Shown: positions 1 to 8,562, numbered from the stretch's first letter. The stretch: DNA of 22,506 nt from a virus (IMGVR_UViG_3300044707_000238:1-22506), one strand, 5' to 3'. Notes: generated from the sequence alone by a model not told the origin. A program made the numbers and translations.

Positions 1-493
1 TTAATTCACTCCAATATGCAATTACACCTGCAATTGTACCTGCTATTAAGAAAATTGGATTTGCAAGTAACGCTTTACCCATATCACCAATTCCTTTAAT
101 CAAACCACCTAATTCTTCTTTAATGGTTTTAAAATTTAGTTGTCCAAGTGCATTGCCAAAACCACTTAACGCAACACCTGCACCTTTTAAATCTAATGAC
201 ATTAATCTGTCACCAAACAATGATGCGTTATTTGCAACACCTTCGAATGCATTACCTGCGTTTGCACTCAACTCACTTGCTAAATCACTTATGTTGTCTT
301 TTAATTCAGATGCGCGTTGTGATGCTTTTTTGAATTCTTCGCTTGATTGATCCATTTCAAGCATTTGATTCTGCAACGCACGAAGTTCTGCTTTCGCACT
401 TTTAAATCCTTGCGCACTTTGTTCTGATGCTTGTGCAACATCGTTCATATATTGAACGCCATTGCCAGTTATATTGAATTCTTTTGTAGCCAT
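1..493 (-). CDS. Tape measure protein, N-terminal part (runs off the left edge)
   Basis: About 164 residues are visible, starting MATKEFN at 493, and the frame stays open to base 1. The first half is a charged/apolar helical stretch (around residues 18-70, with segments such as EEFKKASQRASELKDN). An Ala/Gly-rich part follows, then a hydrophobic segment near the visible end (ANPIFLIAGTIAGVIAYW). A coiled coil followed by membrane-like segments, last in a run of tail genes, is typical of tape measure proteins, which set tail length and pass through the envelope during DNA ejection. The start overlaps the upstream stop by one base (TAATG), which suggests coupled translation. The C-terminal part is not available, so the call rests on layout and context. 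Confidence 0.7.
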   Translation of the reverse strand, partial: MATKEFNITGNGVQYMNDVAQASEQSAQGFKSAKAELRALQNQMLEMDQSSEEFKKASQRASELKDNISDLASELSANAGNAFEGVANNASLFGDRLMSLDLKGAGVALSGFGNALGQLNFKTIKEELGGLIKGIGDMGKALLANPIFLIAGTIAGVIAYWSEL

Positions 494-684
494 TAATAAA
501 TGATTAGATAACTAATAAATAGATAAAACGCAAGGTTTACACTTATTCGCAAAACTTTTAATGCGTAATACTTGCGCATATCCAACTGGTATTTGCCTTG
601 CGCAATTTGTGATACGAATGATTTTCCTTTGATATCATTCTTGATGAACTCTAAACACGTAGTAACGTTATCTGCTTTTATCAT
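493..684 (-). CDS. Small protein with C-terminal membrane segment, between tail genes
   Basis: This 63-aa protein is not recognised. Its start overlaps the stop of the large tail gene (ATGA) and its stop overlaps the tape measure start (TAATG), so it is probably translated in a coupled chain. Residues 1-42 are polar and basic. Residues about 47-63 are hydrophobic and aromatic (NLAFYLFISYLIIY) and could form a membrane segment. The position just before the tape measure gene might suggest a tail chaperone, but the frameshifted chaperone lies elsewhere (7058-7809) and this protein does not resemble one. It could be a minor tail or membrane-targeting protein. Confidence 0.55.
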   Translation of the reverse strand: MIKADNVTTCLEFIKNDIKGKSFVSQIAQGKYQLDMRKYYALKVLRISVNLAFYLFISYLIIY

Positions 685-3581
685 AATTGCTCGATGTTTA
701 AATTAATTACACTTGCAACACTTGCTGTTATGTTAATCAATGAACCTTCTGCGATTGTATTACCTAATGTATATGCAACTGCATCATCTGTTATTGTAAT
801 TGTTGGCGCACCAACAACATTATCAATTGTGTTAATTGACATATCGTACGGCGCGTAAACATCAATGGTTTGCACATCCATTAATTCAATTGTCCACAAC
901 ACACTTGTATCGTTTTCATTATTGATGTACCAGTTGCTTCCATCACTCACTAACGTCACCGCGCTATTTGTTGTGTTCATTACATACGTCAACACATCGT
1001 CAATTTTTTGCGTTCCGTATGGTTGCAATGTCACGCCATAAGTTGCATCGATGTTCTTGAATGTAATTGATTGACCTTTGTACTGCGTTGCGTTTGGTAC
1101 GTACAACGTAATATCTGCAGTCATATCTTGCGTTAATATGTAATTGTCATTGCGCGTAACCGCATAATCAGTTGAAACAATTTTAATTGGTCTTTCAATT
1201 GGTGTTGTGAACTTTACATTGTCACCGAAAAACTTTGGTGCTAACACATTCGTTTTTGCTTGTAATAAATTCTTCGTTCCGCTCGATGGAATTGAATAAC
1301 ACTTATCATTTACTGAATTCCAAAAGTAACCATAACGTCTACAACAATCTTCTGTCGCTTCAACTGGGTCACCGTTTGAATCTTCCCAATTCAATGTCTT
1401 ATCTCTATTGGCACTTACTGGTGTTGCATCACAAGAATTATCAATATCTAACACACGAATCAATTTCACTTTCGTAACATCCATTTCACCAAGTACATAA
1501 CCTTCAATATCCAACACGCGCCACCACGAATCAATGATCCATATTTTATCAGCGAATGAAAATGTAAAAATATCTTCAAGTGTTAAAGCAAAATAACCTT
1601 CCATTATACGCGCTTGTCCATCGTAAATTTCACGATAGTAATTACGCCAAAAACGATTATACAAATTGTTGTAAGGTGATGCAGTAATTGTGTGCAATGG
1701 TACTTCGGGCGCAAAGTTCAAATCTAAATCGTTCACACCTGCGTTCATTGTAGAATAATTACTCAAGCATTTAACACTTGTTGTTTCAATTGCATCTGTA
1801 AATTCATTATACATCTGCACGTTGAAATTCGCGAAGTAATATAATATGCGTGGTTTAGGGTTTACAAATTCACCGCTTTCATTCAAGAATTTTGGTACAA
1901 CAACATCTGAACCATCGATGCCATTGCAAGGTGTTGATGCAAATGCAAGTTCAATTTTTTCTTCACCAGTTGCGAAATCATTGATAACATCAAAATCATT
2001 TTCAGTCACTTCATACCTTCCGAAAACGCGACCATTATCTTGATAAATCTTGTTGCAAAAATCACCATCAGCAGTATATGTGAATGTAAATTTCTTCTTT
2101 TGTAAATCTGTTGTTGGTGAATAAACAATGTCTTTATTTAAATCTAATTTCTTTGACCAATCCAACGTGTTACCACTTGCGATGTATTCGTTCATTGGTG
2201 TGATTCGCAACGTATTTGGTAATGTCTTATCGGGTACGAAAACTAAATTGAACATTTGCTGAATGCTTTTGATGAAATCAATTTGCTTCATTTCGGGCGC
2301 GTTGAATTTCATAAACACATTCACGTTACCATATAACTCTGATGTTACACTTTGCAGTTCAAGACCTGTACCTGTATAATTATTTGAACCATTACCAATC
2401 AAATCTAAATCTAACGAAGGTATAACACCTGGATTTAATCCACTTGCTAAACCATAACAAGCAATTTTAACTTTTAAAATATCACCAGTCTGCAATGCAA
2501 TTGTGTTAAGTATATCACAACTCACATCTGTTGAAGTCATCGTACCTTGTTGAATTATATTTGTTGCCTGCTCATAATTAACAATTTGGTCATTGACGTA
2601 GTATAATACAACTAATGTTGTGTTAGTTAAATCGGTATTTGTATTGTTACGCGTTGCACTTCCGTGTAACCAAAAACGAAATGTAAAGTCACCAGTTTGT
2701 GGCGCAGTAAATATGCCACCGCTCCAACTATTCGATGCATCTTCGTATTCTGTAAATTGTGTATAGATATCGTATTGACTACTTGTTGTGGTCAACGTGA
2801 TGTTATTGATGTTACTTGCTAATGCTAAATTCGATGCGAATAAACCAGTTGTATTAGCACCATTTAAGTATTGTGAATTTACGAATGGTACATAGACATT
2901 TGTAAGAATGCTATCTAAATAATCACTCTCGTAACTAATGCCTGCATCGAGCATAATTTGGTCAAACAAATACTTTGCTTTTACAGCAGGTGTTAAATGA
3001 CCAACGTACAAAGGTGTGCCACCATATTGCGCATCTGTTTGATTATAATAAATCGGTTGCCCTTCAAGATTACTTGCAGTAAAATTAAACTTATCGCACA
3101 ACGTAAGAATCACATCATCAGTCATACCACTCACGTTCTCATATAATAACTGATAATCTAAATCACCATTAGCAATTGTGCTGATATCACGTAGCATTTT
3201 TTCATTTAATGCACGTGCAAGATTTGGAACTTCACCGAAGAAAACAATTTCAAATTCAAACAACTTGCCTTGCGACCAATACACGCGCTTAACTTGTATG
3301 TGACCACTTGCAACTGGTATTGTATTATTCGTTAACGTTGCTTCAGTTTTAATTCGATAGTCAAACCACCCATCGAAATTGACGTTATAAATAGCACCGA
3401 AAAAATCAACATTTGTTTTACTTGCAGGTATGCGAAACTCACGCGAGTAATTACCAACTGCGCTAAAATCTGTGATATCTGTGAACTTAAAATTCAGATG
3501 CAGTTTTTCATTCTCGTACAAATCTAAAGTTGCATAAGTACCATCACCATTATTAACCGATAAAATAACTTCGTTTATCAT
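681..3581 (-). CDS. Large tail/baseplate structural protein (966 aa)
   Basis: The protein begins MINEVILSVNNGDG. It has an N-terminal domain of about 140 residues containing NYSREFRIPAS and a GHIQVKRVYW segment, of a kind seen in virion proteins of Bacteroidota phages. The middle is beta-rich and Asn/Thr-rich. A short cysteine cluster (EDCCRRYGYF...DKC) lies near residues 740-760. The last ~170 residues (YVPNATQYKGQSITFKN, then a VTLVSDGSNWYI motif) look like the trimeric beta-rich end domains of phage fibres. It starts with an ATGA overlap to the 409-aa gene. A role at the tail tip or baseplate, possibly touching the host surface, is inferred from size, composition and position before the tape measure gene. 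No catalytic motif is seen. Confidence 0.6.
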   Translation of the reverse strand: MINEVILSVNNGDGTYATLDLYENEKLHLNFKFTDITDFSAVGNYSREFRIPASKTNVDFFGAIYNVNFDGWFDYRIKTEATLTNNTIPVASGHIQVKRVYWSQGKLFEFEIVFFGEVPNLARALNEKMLRDISTIANGDLDYQLLYENVSGMTDDVILTLCDKFNFTASNLEGQPIYYNQTDAQYGGTPLYVGHLTPAVKAKYLFDQIMLDAGISYESDYLDSILTNVYVPFVNSQYLNGANTTGLFASNLALASNINNITLTTTSSQYDIYTQFTEYEDASNSWSGGIFTAPQTGDFTFRFWLHGSATRNNTNTDLTNTTLVVLYYVNDQIVNYEQATNIIQQGTMTSTDVSCDILNTIALQTGDILKVKIACYGLASGLNPGVIPSLDLDLIGNGSNNYTGTGLELQSVTSELYGNVNVFMKFNAPEMKQIDFIKSIQQMFNLVFVPDKTLPNTLRITPMNEYIASGNTLDWSKKLDLNKDIVYSPTTDLQKKKFTFTYTADGDFCNKIYQDNGRVFGRYEVTENDFDVINDFATGEEKIELAFASTPCNGIDGSDVVVPKFLNESGEFVNPKPRILYYFANFNVQMYNEFTDAIETTSVKCLSNYSTMNAGVNDLDLNFAPEVPLHTITASPYNNLYNRFWRNYYREIYDGQARIMEGYFALTLEDIFTFSFADKIWIIDSWWRVLDIEGYVLGEMDVTKVKLIRVLDIDNSCDATPVSANRDKTLNWEDSNGDPVEATEDCCRRYGYFWNSVNDKCYSIPSSGTKNLLQAKTNVLAPKFFGDNVKFTTPIERPIKIVSTDYAVTRNDNYILTQDMTADITLYVPNATQYKGQSITFKNIDATYGVTLQPYGTQKIDDVLTYVMNTTNSAVTLVSDGSNWYINNENDTSVLWTIELMDVQTIDVYAPYDMSINTIDNVVGAPTITITDDAVAYTLGNTIAEGSLINITASVASVINLNIEQL

Positions 3582-4807
3582 AGACCTACTCCTTGACTAT
3601 ATTTTAAATTCAATGTGACGTTAAACAACTTGCTATACTTTTCATTCTTAATTGTGAACTGCGAATCTGCAATTAATACTGGTGTTTGCGAACCATCATC
3701 ACTAACAATGAACACATCATTCGAGCGCATCAATGTCTGCAAGAATTCAAATTCACCAACACTCAACCAATCGCTATTAATCACAAGACCTTTCGTTGTG
3801 TTTACATATCTATCTGTTACACCCCTGTCATAAGTATTAAAACCAAACGTTGTTGAATTATAATCACCAATAACTTTTTGATATTGTTTGCGCTCGTAGT
3901 TATAAGTTAGTTCGCTACGTTTTGTGAAGTTGAAATAATCAACACCACCGCACGTATTTGTCCACATCAATCGCACGTTATCGAATAAGCAATCATCATC
4001 AATTTTGTAAAACACATAACGTCTTGAAACCCTTGTGCCACCTATGTTACGCGCATACACATCATACCACTTCCAATTCGTCATTGTTGCCCCATCAGAC
4101 AACAAGTTCATCGGGTACGCACCGAATGCATTAACTGCTAATGGATCACCACTTAACGCATATATAATTGTATCAATTAGTGTGTTGGATTGGTTGAAAA
4201 TGTTAATCGCAATTTCAACTGCTTCTGTGTCTGGTAACTGCGTTGATATTTGACCTACTGAATACATAACACCGTAATCACTTAATCGTGCAGGTATGTA
4301 CACTTCATCACTTGTTAAACCACCAACACTTGTATAATCACTCCAAACGTGGGTTGTGTTCAAGCGTTCTGATAATAAATACTTATCTGTTGTATTGAGC
4401 GCATAACGTGTATTTGTATCGGGTAAAAATCCATCACTCACTTGATATTCTGCAAGGAAAAAATAACCGCGTCTTGAAAGTGCTTGACCAACTGATGTTG
4501 GTGTGAACACTCCATTAATTAACCAACCTTCTTTTATTGTTGCACGTGCGTAAACAACTGAACTTGTTTCGTCTTGAATGTTTGCAAAATTTGCAAGCGT
4601 TGAATGGTATAATTTTTCACGTATGATTGGTGCGATATCTAACACACCATAACCACTCGCGTTGGGTTGTACGTTAATTGTGAAATCACCAAAATCGAAT
4701 ATGTAACGAAAACCTGCGTTACCACTATTCGTTGAAGATGCAACGTATATCAGTCGCTGACCAACTGGTGTAAATTGTTCGGGTTGTTGTTGAATTGTAA
4801 TTGCCAT
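3578..4807 (-). CDS. Tail structural protein (409 aa)
   Basis: The protein begins MAITIQQQPEQFTPVGQ and is beta-rich with many Tyr, Asn, Asp and Thr, without membrane segments or a visible enzyme motif. The N-terminal part, with a PVGQRLIYVASST stretch and an FRYIFDFGD strand, resembles the immunoglobulin-like or distal-tail start of virion proteins in Bacteroidota phages. The C-terminal part (SVGEFEFLQTLMRSNDVFIVSDDG) recalls distal-tail-like folds, but this is a weak resemblance. It lies between the gp10-like gene and the large baseplate gene, with an ATGA overlap into the latter. I infer a distal tail or baseplate component. The exact role cannot be fixed from sequence alone. Confidence 0.55.
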   Translation of the reverse strand: MAITIQQQPEQFTPVGQRLIYVASSTNSGNAGFRYIFDFGDFTINVQPNASGYGVLDIAPIIREKLYHSTLANFANIQDETSSVVYARATIKEGWLINGVFTPTSVGQALSRRGYFFLAEYQVSDGFLPDTNTRYALNTTDKYLLSERLNTTHVWSDYTSVGGLTSDEVYIPARLSDYGVMYSVGQISTQLPDTEAVEIAINIFNQSNTLIDTIIYALSGDPLAVNAFGAYPMNLLSDGATMTNWKWYDVYARNIGGTRVSRRYVFYKIDDDCLFDNVRLMWTNTCGGVDYFNFTKRSELTYNYERKQYQKVIGDYNSTTFGFNTYDRGVTDRYVNTTKGLVINSDWLSVGEFEFLQTLMRSNDVFIVSDDGSQTPVLIADSQFTIKNEKYSKLFNVTLNLKYSQGVGL

Positions 4808-4813
4808 AATTCT

Positions 4814-5356
4814 TTATTTAAATTCAGTATTTAATGTTGCTTCAAAATCTTTTCCATACGCAACAAATAATTTTTCTTCGTATTCATCCCATGTGTTTTC
4901 GAGCGCATACTCAAATGCATTCCAACCTTTGATGCCTTTCTTACCAATGCTACGCGCAATCAAGAATGCAACACTTCGCTTTAACGATTCAGTTTGCTTT
5001 TGTATACGCCCATCTTTATCACGTAGCTTAATGCCACGTTGATTGATCCAATCGTAAATCACATTTGATGGTGGTGCTTTTTTATTCGCTCCACGTCCTT
5101 CTTCCATTGAACCAAAATACTTACTTGCTTTTCCTTTCGCAAATACACTAACACCGATTGATGTTTTTTTAATTTTCAATCGATACGCAAGTGATTTATT
5201 TAATGTGCCAGTGTTAACGCGATTTGTTGTTAATGAGCGACCTGCACCGGTTGTTGTTTTGCGTTTCATTCGATAATCACTTTGCATTAACTCAATAAAA
5301 CGCTTTGCCATTTCATCGATTACAGAAAAGAAGTTCGGCATTTTTTCTCGCGTCAT
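4814..5356 (-). CDS. HK97 gp10-like tail completion/morphogenesis protein
   Basis: This 180-aa basic protein starts MTREKMPNFF with an ATGA overlap to the preceding 65-aa gene. The pattern resembles the HK97-gp10/virion morphogenesis group: a helical N-terminus, a TGTLNKSLAYRL segment followed by a strand (TSIGVSVFAKGKASKY), then an EEGRGANKKAPP loop, an IYDWINQRGI helix and a helix with KRSVAFLIARSIGKKGIKG. These proteins help join tails to heads or complete tails. Length and neighbours (tail proteins on both sides) agree. The match is by pattern and not by a computed alignment. Confidence 0.6.
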   Translation of the reverse strand: MTREKMPNFFSVIDEMAKRFIELMQSDYRMKRKTTTGAGRSLTTNRVNTGTLNKSLAYRLKIKKTSIGVSVFAKGKASKYFGSMEEGRGANKKAPPSNVIYDWINQRGIKLRDKDGRIQKQTESLKRSVAFLIARSIGKKGIKGWNAFEYALENTWDEYEEKLFVAYGKDFEATLNTEFK

Positions 5357-5550
5357 TTCATCACGGTTTTAAATTCTTCAAGTGTATTAATTACTTGCGT
5401 GTTTATGATGCATGGTAAAATGATTGCATAAATACCTTCGTTCAAATGCAAGTGTATACATTTGTCATCTATGATTTCATATTCGTGAAATACATACACG
5501 TTGTTTCTGTACGTCAATTCTAAACCTTTAATTTCTAATGCTTCCATCAT
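5353..5550 (-). CDS. Small hypothetical protein in tail block
   Basis: A 65-aa protein of unknown function (MMEALEIKGLELTYRN...). It is mostly beta-strand-like, with a hydrophobic strand IYAIILPCIINTQ, and has no clear domain. It begins right after the fibre-like gene stop, with two adjacent ATG codons, and its own stop overlaps the gp10-like start (ATGA). The coupling supports a real gene in the tail transcription unit. The pattern recalls small beta proteins that accompany tail genes in Bacteroidota phages, but I cannot assign a role. Confidence 0.55.
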   Translation of the reverse strand: MMEALEIKGLELTYRNNVYVFHEYEIIDDKCIHLHLNEGIYAIILPCIINTQVINTLEEFKTVMK

Positions 5551-5551
5551 C

Positions 5552-6637
5552 TTAACCTTTGTTAATTTGTACGTGTATAAATGAGCTTATTGTGCTATCT
5601 GCTGCACTTGTATTTTGAACTGATATTACAAGATATTGGTCAATTGTCCAATCGATATTTGAACTGACCACAACTGTACCTGTTTGAGTATCATCTGTGT
5701 ATACCCCAGCTATTGGAAAGCTCTCAGTGTTTGTAGATGATTTAACTGCTAATTGTCTCACCATTTGTGAGAATCTTGAAGTGTTTGCATTCGACGAAAT
5801 AGCAACGTTAGCACCACCAATTGCTGCACTTGTATTAACATATGCGCGAACTGATAACAAACCTGCAGTTCCCGTTTTACGAACGCGATTTCGAAATGTA
5901 ATTACATCACCAACTGCAACTGTATTAGCTGGAATTAAGATACTATCTGTTAATGTGTTGGCTGTTGTGCCTGTGACAGCAGTGCCATCTGTTGTCTTGA
6001 TTTTATTAATGATTGGAAGTGGCTGTTCAAATGTTTGTCTTATTTGTAACACACCATTAACTGCACTATGAATTACAATTGCAACCGTTACTTGGTTGTT
6101 TGGATATGTCGGCATAGTAGTAGTAAAACCACCTGCACTTGTACTTGATGCGTAAAGAATATCACCATCAGCAAATGCACTTGTATCGATACCGCGCAAT
6201 TGTCCAAAATGCATAACCATTCCATCTGCTCCATTAGCAATTGATTCAGCCGTTACACCCATGCAGTATTTTGATGGATATGTACCATTCGCTAAAAAAG
6301 GAGTAATCAAGATTCTTCCACTTGCACCAAGTGTACCATCTGCACGAACAACGGTACCTGCTGGTATTGTTGAACCAGTTTGATTCTTTGCGTAATAAAA
6401 TGTGTCTTGCATCAATTGCCCCACGTGACCATTCAATACAAGTTGCAATGTGCTATGGTCTGTGTCCCAACTTAATGTGCCTTGTGTTGTTGGTGTACTT
6501 GTTGGCGTTGTATCGAATGTAACAAAACCTGCATCTAAACCATATTCACCCAAGTCAACGTTTTGTGTTGCACCTGTGTATGGTACACCACCGCCACCAC
6601 CACTTGCAACTGCTTTTATATAGAAATCTTTACTCAT
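5552..6637 (-). CDS. Tail fibre-like / receptor-binding candidate protein
   Basis: The 361-aa protein has a Gly-rich hinge at residues 13-17 followed by VPYTGATQNVDLGEYGLDAG (about 18-37), a motif shared by fibre-like proteins of Bacteroidota phages and prophages. A repeated-fold domain follows (YYAKNQTGSTIPAGTVV, RILITPFLAN, YCMGVTAESIANGADGMV), typical of virion capping or fibre shafts. After a linker near residue 210, a separate beta-sandwich-like C-terminal domain of about 150 residues runs to the end (IPANTVAVGDVITFRNR...FIHVQINKG). This domain could be a head domain for host binding. The gene sits early in the tail block with an ATGA overlap to the upstream gene. The receptor-binding role is inference. 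Confidence 0.6.
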   Translation of the reverse strand: MSKDFYIKAVASGGGGGVPYTGATQNVDLGEYGLDAGFVTFDTTPTSTPTTQGTLSWDTDHSTLQLVLNGHVGQLMQDTFYYAKNQTGSTIPAGTVVRADGTLGASGRILITPFLANGTYPSKYCMGVTAESIANGADGMVMHFGQLRGIDTSAFADGDILYASSTSAGGFTTTMPTYPNNQVTVAIVIHSAVNGVLQIRQTFEQPLPIINKIKTTDGTAVTGTTANTLTDSILIPANTVAVGDVITFRNRVRKTGTAGLLSVRAYVNTSAAIGGANVAISSNANTSRFSQMVRQLAVKSSTNTESFPIAGVYTDDTQTGTVVVSSNIDWTIDQYLVISVQNTSAADSTISSFIHVQINKG

Positions 6638-7095
6638 ATACTTGAAGGTGTATCACACGATGACCAATAATAAGGCACTATCATATCAAATGTAATTGTC
6701 CAACCAGTTAACACGTTTGCAAACTCTTCGATGAATGGTTCAATCGAAACGTTTTGTACACTTATCAATTCACCAAACACTTGTCGATTCGTCATAACGT
6801 TTGCAATGAAATCTTCAACTATTTGTTGCAAGTCACTCAACACTTCTTTTTGATAATCAGTTTTTGTTTCTTTATCACGTGGTAAATCTGCAAGAATGAT
6901 TTGAAACGAAAATGTTTTCGCACCAGTTGCATAACTTACACTTGGTGGTATAACTTGGAACATCGGGAATTCATTCCACTTCTCGATGTCGAACGTATCG
7001 ATGTGACCAAAGCGAAATTCTTTGATGATGTAATGAGCATCAACCCACGTTTGGAATTTATTGATAACTTCGTTTAATGATTGTATTTGTGACAT
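6634..7095 (-). CDS. Tail completion-like structural protein
   Basis: The 153-aa protein starts MSQIQSLNEVINKFQTW. A helical first part is followed by FPMFQVIPPSV, a strand FSFQIILADLP, a helix with QKEVLSDLQQIVEDFI, and the closing pattern IEPFIEEFANVLTGWTITFDMIVPYYW with a C-terminal CDTPSSI. This closing pattern (EPF...L.GWTxTFDxxxP) is familiar from a conserved Bacteroidota phage family placed beside the tail chaperone, probably acting in tail completion or head-tail joining. Its start lies inside the end of the frameshifted chaperone extension (7058-7333), a 38-nt overlap. It ends in an ATGA overlap with the fibre-like gene. Confidence 0.6.
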   Translation of the reverse strand: MSQIQSLNEVINKFQTWVDAHYIIKEFRFGHIDTFDIEKWNEFPMFQVIPPSVSYATGAKTFSFQIILADLPRDKETKTDYQKEVLSDLQQIVEDFIANVMTNRQVFGELISVQNVSIEPFIEEFANVLTGWTITFDMIVPYYWSSCDTPSSI

Positions 7096-7333
7096 AATTA
7101 TAATCGAGCATATAGTTCATATAAGTAAATAGCTCCCACGCCTTTTTTTCGCTAATTAAATCCAACTTTGTTAAATCTCTATCACACGCTTCCATAAACA
7201 TATGATAGAATCCATAGCGACCTAACACTTGTTTTAATCCATCGTCAAATCGTGCATCTTCTTGTTCAACTCCATCAGAGTCTGCTCCAAAAATTCTTGG
7301 GAATTGTTGTTTAGTTCGTTTAGCAAAGTCGAA
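7058..7333 (-). CDS. -1 frameshift extension of the tail assembly chaperone
   Basis: After the T9 tract at 7340-7332, the -1 frame stays open for 91 codons to a TAA at 7060-7058, well past the zero-frame stop at 7234. The extension contains FPRIFGADSDG, an acidic DARFDDGLK stretch, RYGFYHMFMEACDRDLTKLD, then KKAWELFTYMNYMLDY. Its helical RYG...L.....D pattern matches what I know of downstream parts of frameshifted tail chaperones (gpGT-like) in Bacteroidota phages. The fused product would have about 159 + 91 residues from the ATG at 7809. No independent start with a good leader is seen at the beginning of this frame, so frameshifting is the simplest explanation for the otherwise empty 138-nt gap 7096-7233. 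Confidence 0.75.
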   Translation of the reverse strand, partial: FDFAKRTKQQFPRIFGADSDGVEQEDARFDDGLKQVLGRYGFYHMFMEACDRDLTKLDLISEKKAWELFTYMNYMLDYNYVTNTIIKRSYQ

Positions 7334-7809
7334 AAAAAAAGCATCGCACCGTTGAATTGTTCGAGCGTCATTTGCTCAACATACGATTCATTCAGCACAC
7401 GATTTTCAATTGTGTATTTTTCGATTGTGTACTTGTCAACAACACGCTTATCAATTGGTCTGTACAACACACCCATTATTTTCACGATGTTCGTATGCAC
7501 GTCTTTGCACCACTCACTTATGTCTGCGTACTCACCTGCAGTAATGTCATATAGATTTGGAATGAAACCAAAATCTTTATCACGAATCGTAATCACTTGA
7601 AAGAACTTCGCGCGTTCTTCTTGTAACGAATCAACGAATGCGTTAATCAAAGTTGGCAAATCTTTAACTGGTATTTGCTTCGCTTTTTCTTTATCGATTT
7701 GACAGCACGCACACACTTGTTCGATTTCATTTTTCGCTTGTTTAAAATCGCGATAGTGTTTAAGTGTGATGCTTGAGTAATCTGCTGGTATACTTACACG
7801 TAATGCCAT
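7234..7809 (-). CDS. Tail assembly chaperone (zero-frame product)
   Basis: The zero-frame product is 191 aa from the ATG at 7809 (MALRVSIPADYSS). This start follows an AAATAAACAACATAATTAT-type leader. A longer reading from TTG at 7875 would overlap the upstream gene and is less likely. The protein is helical, with EIEQVCACCQIDKEKAKQI, an ITAGEYADISEW segment, IVKIMGVLYRPIDKRV, and near the end EQFNGAMLFFSTLLNEL. The GxxxDL..W...VLYRP...GA..FF..L layout matches Bacteroidota phage tail chaperones, which coat the tape measure protein before tail polymerisation. The slippery T tract falls within the codons for the LFF motif, so a longer fused form is expected. Confidence 0.65.
   Translation of the reverse strand: MALRVSIPADYSSITLKHYRDFKQAKNEIEQVCACCQIDKEKAKQIPVKDLPTLINAFVDSLQEERAKFFQVITIRDKDFGFIPNLYDITAGEYADISEWCKDVHTNIVKIMGVLYRPIDKRVVDKYTIEKYTIENRVLNESYVEQMTLEQFNGAMLFFSTLLNELNNNSQEFLEQTLMELNKKMHDLTMD
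7331..7341 (-). promoter_or_regulatory. Slippery site for -1 ribosomal frameshift
   Basis: On the minus strand the sequence is C followed by nine T and then C. In the chaperone frame it reads CTT TTT TTT TCG, which contains a perfect X-XXY-YYZ heptamer (T TTT TTT). A -1 slip enters a long open frame ending at 7058. A stimulatory structure was not folded. Confidence 0.75.
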
Positions 7810-7853
7810 ATAATTATGTTGTTTATTTTCAACTAAAAAGTTCTTTTTGCTGT

Positions 7854-8084
7854 CTACGAACCACAATACAAGCAATCATCACCAGTATCGTTTAGTATGC
7901 GTTCGATTTCCTCATTGATTTGTTGTTCACTCCACGTTGGGTGAAATGCTTTGATTTGTGAACGCAAGAATGCGTTGTTGTTATCGCTCATAATTTGTTT
8001 ATTTTTTTTTAATATAACATTCCACTCCCATTTATCTTTTGGAGCATTCCACAATTCTTGAAGCATCGATTCTAAAACGCTCAT
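7854..8084 (-). CDS. Small hypothetical protein, possibly two tiny ORFs in one frame
   Basis: The open frame codes for 76 aa and starts with an ATGA overlap to the upstream gene (MSVLESMLQELWNAP). An internal ATG at 7991 (MSDNNNAFLRSQ) has a much better leader (AAAAAATAAACAAATT just before it) and would give a 45-aa protein. The end carries a CLYC pair (DDCLYCGS), which could bind a metal with a partner. Either a single 76-aa protein is made or the second ATG gives an independent small protein. The function is unknown. The setting, between the small terminase-like and chaperone genes, suggests a virion assembly role. Confidence 0.5.
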   Translation of the reverse strand: MSVLESMLQELWNAPKDKWEWNVILKKNKQIMSDNNNAFLRSQIKAFHPTWSEQQINEEIERILNDTGDDCLYCGS

Positions 8085-8323
8085 ATAATTAATTTATGTG
8101 TGTTGATATCGTGTTCTTCAAATAAATTTCTGATGTGTTCAAACACTTCTTCGATTCCTTTTTGATAATCTGAATTTTGATTGACGTTGTATTTAGTAAA
8201 TGTGCGATAAGAATTCGTTTGTAATTCCCATAACATCATTGCCATATCAGTTGATTTTACACAACGCAAATGTGCAAGTGCATCATCACCATCATCTAAA
8301 TTAAAAGTTAGTGTTGCTTTCAT
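8081..8323 (-). CDS. Conserved small phage protein (ATLTFNL family, unknown role)
   Basis: An 80-aa protein that starts MKATLTFNLDDGDDALAHL and continues DMAMMLWELQTNSYR, ending in a helical region with EEVFEHIRNLFEEH. The MKATLTFNLxxxxD...MxxxLWEL pattern is a recurring small-protein family in Bacteroidota phages, with no known function. Both ends are ATGA overlaps with neighbours (start with 8320-8562, stop with 7854-8084), which argues for coordinated expression. No catalytic motif or membrane segment is visible. Confidence 0.6.
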   Translation of the reverse strand: MKATLTFNLDDGDDALAHLRCVKSTDMAMMLWELQTNSYRTFTKYNVNQNSDYQKGIEEVFEHIRNLFEEHDINTHKLII

Positions 8324-8562
8324 TTGTACTTGCGAATTAACTCAAAAGTTTTTTTAATGTCTTGCCAGTTCAAGTGTGGTTTGTCATTTACTTTTGAACC
8401 ACTCCACGCAATTGTATAACCGTGATTGGCATTAACAAAATCTTCATACTTAACTTTGTTACCATTCACAGCGTCAAGATATATCCACGGATAATTACCG
8501 ACAAGCGAAATTTCAATGCCTATTTTTTTCAGTCGATTAATGAACACTTCGATTTCATTCAT
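8320..8562 (-). CDS. Conserved small phage protein (NYPWIYLD family, unknown role)
   Basis: An 80-aa protein with the pattern VGNYPWIYLDAVNGNKV, then ANHGYTIAW, and a C-terminal IKKTFELIRKYK helix. This combination is familiar from many Bacteroidota phage genomes as an uncharacterised family, usually next to the MKATLxFNL small protein, as here. It overlaps both neighbours by ATGA. The high aromatic content and short strands suggest a small alpha/beta fold. No enzyme function can be proposed. Confidence 0.6.
   Translation of the reverse strand: MNEIEVFINRLKKIGIEISLVGNYPWIYLDAVNGNKVKYEDFVNANHGYTIAWSGSKVNDKPHLNWQDIKKTFELIRKYK

Noticed and set aside
7827-7842. AAAAA-GTTC-TTTTT inverted repeat before the tail chaperone, considered as terminator
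   Set aside because: The stem is only five A-T pairs and the genes on both sides appear to be one transcription unit.
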